A stretch of 64,000 nt of DNA from an uncultured Pseudoflavonifractor sp. (lineage in GTDB: Bacteria > Bacillota > Clostridia > Oscillospirales > Oscillospiraceae), in the NCBI RefSeq assembly GCF_944387275.1, contig NZ_CALXEG010000001.1, forward strand, positions 79,006 through 143,005, written 5' to 3'. Of the stretch, positions 58,178 through 64,000 are shown one piece after another. The notes under the pieces were generated by a model, which was not told the origin of the DNA, searched no databases, and worked only from the letters and a program-made list of their open reading frames with translations. The position numbers were made by a program, and so were the translations under genes. Within the stretch, counting starts at the first letter, position 1, and every line of letters begins with the position of its first letter.

Positions 58178-60253
58178 ATGAGCTATTCCGCGCAAAACAT
58201 TCGTAATATCTGCCTGCTGGGGCACGGCGGAAACGGAAAGACCTCCCTGGCAGAGAGTATGCTGTATCTGACCGGCGGCACCGCCCGACTGGGCAAGGTC
58301 CCCGATGGCAATACCGTGTGCGACTATGATCCCGAGGAGACCAAGCGCCAGATTTCCATCTCCCTGGCCGTGGCCCCGGTGGAATATGACGGCTGCAAGA
58401 TCAACGTTCTGGACACCCCCGGTTACTTTGATTTCTCCGGCGAGGTCATCGAGGCCATGCAGGCCGCCGACGCCGCCATCATCGTCTGCTCCGCCAAGGG
58501 CGGCATGAGCGTGGGCGCTGAGAAGGCCTGGAAGCTCTGCGAGAGCCGCAAGATGCCCCGTCTGCTCTACATCTCCAAGACCGACGAGGACAACGCCGAC
58601 TACAACGCCGCCTTCGCCACCCTGCGCGAGCGGTTCGGCAAGAACATCGCCCCCCTGGTGGCCCCCATCTGGGACGCGGACAAGAAGGTCATCGGCATCA
58701 TCGACGTGCTCCACAAGCGGGCCTTTGAGTTCGTCAAGGGCTCCCGCCAGGAGATCGAGGTGCCCGAGGACAAGAAGCCTGTGCTGGACGAGCTGTACGA
58801 CGCCCTGAAGGAGTCTGTGGCCGAGACCAGCGAGGAGTTCATGGACAAGTATTTCTCCGGCGAGGACTTCACCTACGCCGAGATGATCCAGGGCCTGCGC
58901 CAGGGCGTGAAGGACCTGTCCCTGTTCCCGGTGCTCTGCGGCAGCGCCATGTCCGGCCTGGGCACCCGTATGCTGCTGGACACCATTGTGGAGCTGCTGC
59001 CCAACCCCCTGGAGGGCAAGGCCCTTGTGGCCGAGAACGCCGAGGGCGAGCTGGATGAGTTCGTCTCCTCTCCCGGCGCTCTGCCCACCGCCTTTGTGTT
59101 CAAGACCACCTCTGACCAGTACGGCAAGTACTCCTATGTCAAGGTGCTCTCTGGCTCCATCAAGCCCGACATGCCCATGGTCAACGCCCGCACCGGCGCC
59201 ACCGAGAAGCTGGGCCGCCTGTACGTGATGACCGGCAAGAAGGCCGACGAGGTCAAGGAGCTCCAGTGCGGCGACATCGGCGCCATCGGCAAGATGGACA
59301 AGCTGAAGACCGGCGACACCCTGTGCGACGCCCGCAAGGTGGTCAAGCTGGAGCCCATCCCCTTCCCCGAGCCCTGCTACTCCGTGGCCATCGCCCCCAA
59401 GACCAAGGGCCAGGAGGACAAGGTGGCCGCTGGCCTGACCCGTATGAACGAGGAAGACCTGACCTTCACCTGGGTCAACAACGCCGAGACCCACCAGATG
59501 GTGGTCTCCGGCACCGGCGACATGCAGATGGACGTGATCCTCTCCCGGCTGAAGAGCCGCTTCGGCGTGGACGCCACCCTGTCCGAACCCCGCGTGCCCT
59601 ACCGCGAGAAGATCCGCAAGAAGGTGGAGGTCCAGGGCCGCCACAAGAAGCAGTCCGGCGGCCACGGCCAGTTCGGCGACGTCAAGATCCGCTTCGAGCC
59701 CGGCGAGAGCGAGGATCTGGAGTTCTGCGAGGAGGTCTTCGGCGGCGCGGTGCCCAAGAACTACTTCCCCGCCGTGGAGAAGGGCCTGCGCGAGGCCGTG
59801 CAGCACGGCGTGCTGGCCGGCTACCCGGTGGTCAACCTGAAGGCCACCCTGTTCGACGGCTCCTATCACCCTGTTGACTCCTCCGAAATGGCCTTCAAGA
59901 CCGCCGCTCAGCTGGCCTACAAGGCCGGTCTGCCCGAGGCCAACCCCGTCCTGCTGGAGCCCATCGGCGAGCTGAAGGTCACCATTCCCGACAGCTACAT
60001 GGGCGACATCATCGGCGACCTGAACAAGCGCCGGGGCCGCGTGATGGGCATGAACCCCGACCACGAGGGCAACCAGGTGGTAGAGGCCGAGGTGCCCATG
60101 GCCGAGATGAGCCGCTATGCCATCGACCTGCGGTCCATGACCCAGGGCCGCGGCTCCTTCACCTTCCACTTTGTCCGCTATGAGGACGCGCCTCCCGCCG
60201 TCCAGGAGAAGGCCATCGCCGCTGCCAAGGCCATGCAGGCCGAGGAGGGCTGA
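58178..60253 (+). CDS. Elongation factor G-like protein (EF-G paralogue)
   Basis: 691 aa with all five EF-G domains, but altered GTPase motifs. The P-loop is GHGGNGKT (15-22) instead of GHIDAGKT. Switch II is D79-TPGY83, where EF-G and EF-Tu have the catalytic His of DTPGH. The base-recognition motif is SKTD (133-136) instead of NKxD. Domain IV has the usual GxGQFGDVKI stretch. This belongs to the EF-G-like group found beside true FusA; a Bacteroides member of similar type has been reported to work without GTP hydrolysis. Not in a str operon, so a specialised factor is likely. Confidence 0.9.
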   Translation: MSYSAQNIRNICLLGHGGNGKTSLAESMLYLTGGTARLGKVPDGNTVCDYDPEETKRQISISLAVAPVEYDGCKINVLDTPGYFDFSGEVIEAMQAADAAIIVCSAKGGMSVGAEKAWKLCESRKMPRLLYISKTDEDNADYNAAFATLRERFGKNIAPLVAPIWDADKKVIGIIDVLHKRAFEFVKGSRQEIEVPEDKKPVLDELYDALKESVAETSEEFMDKYFSGEDFTYAEMIQGLRQGVKDLSLFPVLCGSAMSGLGTRMLLDTIVELLPNPLEGKALVAENAEGELDEFVSSPGALPTAFVFKTTSDQYGKYSYVKVLSGSIKPDMPMVNARTGATEKLGRLYVMTGKKADEVKELQCGDIGAIGKMDKLKTGDTLCDARKVVKLEPIPFPEPCYSVAIAPKTKGQEDKVAAGLTRMNEEDLTFTWVNNAETHQMVVSGTGDMQMDVILSRLKSRFGVDATLSEPRVPYREKIRKKVEVQGRHKKQSGGHGQFGDVKIRFEPGESEDLEFCEEVFGGAVPKNYFPAVEKGLREAVQHGVLAGYPVVNLKATLFDGSYHPVDSSEMAFKTAAQLAYKAGLPEANPVLLEPIGELKVTIPDSYMGDIIGDLNKRRGRVMGMNPDHEGNQVVEAEVPMAEMSRYAIDLRSMTQGRGSFTFHFVRYEDAPPAVQEKAIAAAKAMQAEEG
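60208..60253 (+). repeat. 46-bp direct repeat, copy 1 (3' end of the EF-G-like gene)
   Basis: Encodes the last residues EKAIAAAKAMQAEEG and the stop. Repeated 189 bases downstream at 60397-60442 with three mismatches. Confidence 0.95.
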
Positions 60254-60269
60254 TTTCCCTCATGCCTCC

Positions 60270-60393
60270 ACGCTTCGCCGCCGGTGCGGCGTCCCAAGCG
60301 TTTTGCCGTCAGGCAAAACCTTGATGCCGGGCGGATTCACTCCGCCCGTGCAGATAAAAGCGGGGGTCCCCAAAAAGCCCCGGCTTTTTGGGG
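60270..60393. other. Four-hairpin block between the two repeat copies
   Basis: Perfect or near-perfect stems in series: ACGCTT-CGCCGC/GCGGCG-AAGCGT (60270-60301, with a 4-base bulge); GTTTTGCC/GGCAAAAC (60300-60319); CGGGCGGA/TCCGCCCG (60328-60348); CCCCAAAAAGCC/GGCTTTTTGGGG (60368-60393). No ORF or transposase. It may be a non-autonomous element or a structured 3' untranslated RNA. Confidence 0.75.
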
Positions 60394-60396
60394 CGG

Positions 60397-60442
60397 GAAG
60401 GCCCTCACCGCCGCCAAGGCCATGCAGGCCGAGGAGGGCTGA
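60397..60442 (+). repeat. 46-bp direct repeat, copy 2
   Basis: Same sequence as 60208-60253 except three positions. In the gene's frame it would read KALTAAKAMQAEEG-stop, so two of the three changes alter residues. It is not attached to any gene body. The intrinsic terminator follows it. Confidence 0.95.
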
Positions 60443-60452
60443 ACCCACAATC

Positions 60453-60489
60453 AAAACGGTCCCGGAGCTGTGCTCCGGGACCGTTTTTT
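60453..60489 (+). terminator. Intrinsic terminator
   Basis: A 16-bp perfect stem (60453-60468 with 60472-60487) followed by TT; T6 overall. It probably was, and still is, the terminator of the EF-G-like gene. Confidence 0.93.
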
Positions 60490-60502
60490 GTCGTCTGTTG
60501 TG

Positions 60503-61642
60503 TTAGTCAAAGGCGCCCGCCGTCACCATCCGGCCCAGCTCCGCCAGGTAGATGCGCATCATCTCGTTCTGGTCGGGCATCTCGTCCCAGATGGGTTCCG
60601 GCTGCTCCCCTTCGCCGTCCAGCAGCCAATCCGCCAGCTCCTCCAGGGGGCCGCACAGCCGCCGGATGGAGGCGGCGTAGCCCTCTCCGTCTGCGGCCGA
60701 TATGATCTCCGTCACCTGGAAAGTTCCATCCTCATCGTAACGTCCCCGGAAGGCGGTGGGACTGCCTCCGCCGCCCCATCCATCGCAGCTGCCATCCAGC
60801 TGAACGGTGTAGTAAAACCGCTCGTTGACGCTGCACACCAGCACCGTATCCCCGTCCTCCTCATAGCTGTCCCAGATGGTGAAGGAGGGAATCATCACAT
60901 CGTTGGGACGGGAGCGCACGGGAATCTGCTCCGGGTCGGCATACTGGGCCTGCAGGGCGTCAAAGAGAACCGCTGCATCACCGGTGAGGCCCATCTGCTC
61001 CGCCGTGGGCGGGGGCAGGTCGGGCTCGGGGTTGTTCTCCAGACCGCTCCATGTGACGGTGGCCGCCACCTGTTCCCCAAGCTCCGCCTCCTCCGTGGGC
61101 CACAGCAGGCGGAGACGCCGCTCCCCATCCAGGGGAATGTACCAGCCGGTGCACACAATCGCATCCGAATCCTCAGAATCAGAGGCCGTCCCATCTTCAA
61201 TGGGCTTTCCGTCGGCGTCCAGATTCTCTATCCGGACCATCTTACCGCCAAGGACCGCCGCCTCCCTGGGTACTTCATTTTCCGCCAGGAGGGCCAGGGA
61301 GCAGCCCTCCATGCCCAGAGCCACCGAGGTGATCCCTCTCTCAATATCGCCGCTGTACTCCTCCGGCACGGCCAGCTGGTAGTCCACCTGCCAGCCCCGT
61401 CTGTACAGCCTGCCGCTCACCTGCGACCAGTCCTCGGGCAGCTCCGCTGCGGCGGTCTCCGTGGGCTGGGGGCTGTTATCCGGATTTTCGCTCTGAGCGG
61501 GGTGGGATGTGTCCGCCGGTGCTCCAAAGGTACAGGCGGAGGCCATAAGCACCACCGCGGCCAGCACCGCTGCCAGTGCAGCCGTCCTCCGCCGGTCCGG
61601 GCGGACCACTCCTGCCTGAAACAGCGCTGTCAGTCGTTCCAT
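60503..61642 (-). CDS. Membrane-anchored or lipoprotein-like protein of unknown function
   Basis: 379 aa from ATG 61642 with AAAGGAG 6 bases upstream. A basic cytoplasmic N terminus (MERLTALFQAGVVRPDRRR) precedes a helix (TAALAAVLAAVVLMASACTFG) whose Cys could be lipidated but lacks an ideal lipobox. A Ser/Pro/Glu linker and a 300-residue extracytoplasmic domain follow (QVSGRLYRRGWQVDYQLAVPEEYSG, MVRIENLDADGKPIEDG, WDSYEEDGDTVLVCSVNERFYYTVQLDG). The arrangement resembles the part of the M56 sensor at 7846 around its last helix. No family recognised. Confidence 0.75.
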   Translation of the reverse strand: MERLTALFQAGVVRPDRRRTAALAAVLAAVVLMASACTFGAPADTSHPAQSENPDNSPQPTETAAAELPEDWSQVSGRLYRRGWQVDYQLAVPEEYSGDIERGITSVALGMEGCSLALLAENEVPREAAVLGGKMVRIENLDADGKPIEDGTASDSEDSDAIVCTGWYIPLDGERRLRLLWPTEEAELGEQVAATVTWSGLENNPEPDLPPPTAEQMGLTGDAAVLFDALQAQYADPEQIPVRSRPNDVMIPSFTIWDSYEEDGDTVLVCSVNERFYYTVQLDGSCDGWGGGGSPTAFRGRYDEDGTFQVTEIISAADGEGYAASIRRLCGPLEELADWLLDGEGEQPEPIWDEMPDQNEMMRIYLAELGRMVTAGAFD

Positions 61643-61815
61643 GGGCATCTCCTTTCTCCCATTTGCCCGGGCCGTCGGGCCAGCCCGTCCACGCTCTGCG
61701 GCTTCATCTCCATCTTCACCATATCCTGCCCCCGCCGGGTTGTCAAGTTTTTCTTCCCTTTCCCCCGCCGCCGGGGTATACTGTGATAAAACCCGACAGA
61801 GGAAGTGACTCTGAT

Positions 61816-62325
61816 ATGACAGCGATTCGTCTCGCCCGCCCTGAGGATATGGACGCCGTGTGGGCGCTGGTGCAGCGGGCGGTCGCCCACATGCGCTCCC
61901 TGGGCAACCCCCAGTGGGGAGAGGACTACCCCACCCGCGCCCATTACGCCGCCGACCAGGCCCGCGGAGAGCTGTATGTGGCAGTGGATGAGGCCGGAAC
62001 CATCCTGGGGGCGGTGTGCCTCAACCAGGAGCAGGCCCCCGAGTACGCCCCCCTGCCCTGGGCCGTACCCGGCCCGGCCATGGTGCTCCACCGTCTGGCG
62101 GTGGACCCGGCCGCCCAGCGCCGGGGCGTGGGCCGGAGCTTCTTTCAGTTTGCAGAGGCCATGGCCCGCCGTCTGGGGCTGCCCGTCTTTCATCTCGACA
62201 CCTACGCCCGCAATGACCGGATGCAGGCCCTGATCCGCAGCCAGGGCTTCACCCAGGTGGGCCAGGTCCACTTCGACCGGGAGGGCCGCCCCGACGGCTT
62301 TCCCTGCTTTGAAAAGGTGCTCTGA
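61816..62325 (+). CDS. GNAT family N-acetyltransferase
   Basis: 169 aa, ATG 61816 with GAGGAAGTGA upstream. GNAT fold: TAIRLARPEDMDAVWALVQRAV, the acetyl-CoA loop LHRLAVDPAAQRRGVGRSFFQFAE, and HLDTYARNDRMQALIRSQGFTQVG. A SLGNPQWGEDYPTRAHYAADQARGELYVA segment is typical of the uncharacterised RimI-like amine acetyltransferases of Clostridia. Substrate unknown. Confidence 0.9.
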   Translation: MTAIRLARPEDMDAVWALVQRAVAHMRSLGNPQWGEDYPTRAHYAADQARGELYVAVDEAGTILGAVCLNQEQAPEYAPLPWAVPGPAMVLHRLAVDPAAQRRGVGRSFFQFAEAMARRLGLPVFHLDTYARNDRMQALIRSQGFTQVGQVHFDREGRPDGFPCFEKVL

Positions 62326-62358
62326 GCCGTCCCCTGACGGAGTTCCCTGTGGCCGTCC

Positions 62359-62387
62359 TTGCTTTTTTGGTGAAAATCACATATAAT
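62359..62387 (+). promoter_or_regulatory. Promoter of the NAD salvage genes
   Basis: TTGCTT (62359-62364), 17-bp spacer, TATAAT (62382-62387); AGGAGG follows before the first ATG. Confidence 0.65.
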
Positions 62388-62433
62388 AAATGAAATCTAT
62401 TCTCAGGCGTATCCCGCCCAGGAGGTTGCATCT

Positions 62434-62964
62434 ATGAAAAAGCTGCTCATTGTGGTGGACTATCAGAAGGACTTTGTGGACGGCTCCCTGGGCTTTGCCG
62501 GCGCGGAGCTGCTGGACGCCCCCATTGCGGCCAAGATCGCCGCCTACCGCGCCGCCGGGGACGACGTGGCCTTCACCTTTGACACCCACACCCCCGATTA
62601 TCTCTCCACCCAGGAGGGCCGCAAGCTGCCCCTGGCCCACTGCATCCGCGGCAGCGAGGGCTGGGCGCTGTACGGCGCGACGGCCAGGGCCGCCTGTGAG
62701 GGCGACCGCCGCTTTGAAAAGCCCACCTTCCCCTCCCTGGCCCTGGGCGAGTGGCTGAAGGGACAGGACTACGGGCAGATCGAGCTGGTGGGGCTGGTGT
62801 CCAATATCTGCGTGCTGTCCAATGCCGTCATCGCCAAGGCCGCCCTGCCCGAGGCGGAAATTGTGGTGGACGCCTCCTGTACCGCCTCTGCCGACCCCGT
62901 CCTCCATCAGAAGTGTCTGGACGTGCTGGAGGGGCTCCAGGTGACCGTGACCAACCGGACGTAA
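62434..62964 (+). CDS. pncA: Nicotinamidase (isochorismatase-fold cysteine hydrolase)
   Basis: 176 aa. Converts nicotinamide to nicotinate. Catalytic triad D9 (VVDYQKDF), K96 (FEKPTF) and C126 (SNICVLSNA). Candidate metal ligands D50, H52 (DTHTPDY) and H69 match nicotinamidase rather than isochorismatase. The next gene uses nicotinate, which strengthens the assignment. Strong AGGAGG site. Confidence 0.88.
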   Translation: MKKLLIVVDYQKDFVDGSLGFAGAELLDAPIAAKIAAYRAAGDDVAFTFDTHTPDYLSTQEGRKLPLAHCIRGSEGWALYGATARAACEGDRRFEKPTFPSLALGEWLKGQDYGQIELVGLVSNICVLSNAVIAKAALPEAEIVVDASCTASADPVLHQKCLDVLEGLQVTVTNRT

Positions 62965-62993
62965 TGCGCTGTGCGCTGAAAGGCTGATCAATC

Positions 62994-64000
62994 ATGAAAA
63001 AGAATCCTATGAACTACACCCTGCTGTGCGACTTCTACGAGCTCACCATGGCAAACGGCTATTTCCAGACCGGTATGTCCAGCCAGATCTGCTACTTTGA
63101 CGTGTTTTTCCGCACCGTGCCCGACGGAGGCGGCTTTGCCATCGCCGCCGGTCTGGAGCAGGTCATCGAGTATATTGAGAACCTGCGCTTTGACGAGGAG
63201 GACATCGCATTTCTCCGGAGCAAGAACACCTTCCGCGAGGACTTTCTGTCCTACCTGAGGGACTTCCGGTTCACCGGCGATATCTGGGCCGTGCCCGAGG
63301 GCACCCCCATCTTCCCCGGCGAGCCCTTCATGACCGTGCGGGCCCCCGCCATTGAGGCCCAGTTCATCGAGACCTACCTGCTCCTCACGTTGAACCACCA
63401 GTCCCTCATCGCCACCAAGGCCAACCGCATCGTCCGGGCTGCCGGCGGGCGTCCGGTGAGCGAGTTCGGCTCCCGCCGGGCCCAGGGCAGCGACGGCGCC
63501 GTGCTGGGCGCCCGGGCGGCCTATATCGCCGGCTGCGCGGGCACCGCCTGCACCCTGGCCGACCAGATGTACGGCTCTCCCGCCGGCGGCACCATGGCCC
63601 ACTCCTGGATCCAGATGTTCCCCGACGAGTACACCGCCTTCAAGACCTACTGCCAGCTCTATCCCCACTCGGCCACCCTGCTGGTGGACACCTACAACGT
63701 GCTCAAGTCGGGTGTGCCCAACGCCATCCGGGCCTTCAAGGAGGTGCTGCTGCCCCAGGGCATTACCAAGTGCGCCATCCGGCTGGACAGCGGCGATCTG
63801 ACCTACCTGTCCCGGAAGGCACGGAAGATGCTGGACGCCGCCGGGCTCACCGAGTGCTCCATCGTGGCCTCCAACTCCCTGGACGAGTATATCATCCGGG
63901 ACCTGCTGCTCCAGGGGGCCAAGATCGACTCCTTCGGCGTGGGCGAGCGGCTCATCACCTCCAAGAGCGAGCCGGTGTTCGGCGGCGTGTACAAGCTGGC
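62994..64000 (+). CDS. pncB: Nicotinate phosphoribosyltransferase, 3' truncated by window edge
   Basis: About 335 codons visible, still open at base 64000. Converts nicotinate and PRPP to nicotinate mononucleotide. Begins MNYTLLCDFYELTMANGYFQ, with FRTVPDGGGFAIAAGLEQVIEYIENLRF, EFGSRRAQGSDGAVLGARAAYIAG (active-site region with the histidine-phosphorylation partner loop), GGTMAHSWIQMF and IRLDSGDL. Starts 29 bases after pncA, so the two form a nicotinamide salvage operon. Confidence 0.95.
   Translation, partial: MKKNPMNYTLLCDFYELTMANGYFQTGMSSQICYFDVFFRTVPDGGGFAIAAGLEQVIEYIENLRFDEEDIAFLRSKNTFREDFLSYLRDFRFTGDIWAVPEGTPIFPGEPFMTVRAPAIEAQFIETYLLLTLNHQSLIATKANRIVRAAGGRPVSEFGSRRAQGSDGAVLGARAAYIAGCAGTACTLADQMYGSPAGGTMAHSWIQMFPDEYTAFKTYCQLYPHSATLLVDTYNVLKSGVPNAIRAFKEVLLPQGITKCAIRLDSGDLTYLSRKARKMLDAAGLTECSIVASNSLDEYIIRDLLLQGAKIDSFGVGERLITSKSEPVFGGVYKL

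Noticed and set aside
60208..60442. Simple transposon target-site duplication behind the EF-G-like gene
   Set aside because: 46 bp with three mismatches is too long and too diverged for the short exact duplications made by insertion sequences, and no terminal inverted repeats bound the inner segment.
1..64000. CRISPR arrays, tRNA or rRNA genes, prophage or integrase genes
   Set aside because: I looked for regularly spaced repeats, CCA-ending cloverleaf-like segments and recombinase motifs on both strands and found none.

Overview
The window is 64 kb of GC-rich chromosome, densely coded on both strands, with strong AGGAGG-type ribosome binding sites, many GTG starts and short intergenic gaps. 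A cysteine T-box riboswitch, a BceRSAB-type module, an S6:S18 leader ahead of rpsF-ssb-rpsR, ComEA, DegV, YqhQ/DUF1385 and several PadR/BlaI/MarR regulators point to a Gram-positive Clostridia member. GC-rich Oscillospiraceae relatives of Flavonifractor, Lawsonibacter or Oscillibacter fit best. That placement is inference from gene content and base composition. I see no rRNA, tRNA, CRISPR array, prophage or complete insertion sequence.

Layout. 0-5.8 kb: a 5'-truncated cysteine desulfurase-family gene, a PadR regulator divergent from a YczE-like membrane protein, an MFS/phospholipase-C-like pair, and comEA followed by an orphan response regulator. 5.8-13.3 kb: a D-Ala-D-Ala carboxypeptidase, then a plus-strand signalling cluster of BlaI-like repressor, very large BlaR1/M56 metalloprotease-sensor, ECF sigma factor and single-pass membrane protein. 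13.5-25.6 kb: DegV, a double GNAT acetyltransferase, a MarR-controlled heterodimeric ABC exporter, the T-box controlled cysE-cysS operon, an NCS2 purine permease, and an HTH protein coupled to a membrane protein that seems to start at CTG. 25.6-31.6 kb (minus strand): YqhQ-prmC-recA-recX-rimO-pgsA, with a degenerate repeat between the first two.

31.6-39 kb: two OmpR-type two-component systems, one led by a lipoprotein and one by a DUF4342 protein with a histone-like tail, with cytidine deaminase between them. 39-46.7 kb: malic enzyme, a degenerate deacetylase-like secreted protein, an orphan piece resembling an aminotransferase small domain, and a complete BceRSAB-type module. 46.8-52.5 kb: secG, dusB with an ECF sigma/anti-sigma pair, rubredoxin, queT with a structured leader, galU and a PepSY protein. 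52.6-53.8 kb: an AT-rich islet with two short unknown secreted or anchored proteins and a four-codon leader ORF. 53.8-64 kb: rpsF-ssb-rpsR, an HTH gene, rnr, an EF-G paralogue with a duplicated tail and hairpin block behind it, a lipoprotein-like gene, a GNAT gene, and a nicotinamidase plus nicotinate phosphoribosyltransferase pair (NAD salvage) running off the right end.

Most of the window is conserved housekeeping (recombination and translation factors, cysteine, NAD and queuosine supply) interleaved with envelope-sensing modules. The parts most worth following are the BlaI/M56-sensor/ECF cluster at 7.4-13.3 kb, the EF-G tail duplication with its hairpin block at 60.2-60.44 kb, the queT leader, the AT-rich islet, and the orphan aminotransferase-like domain.
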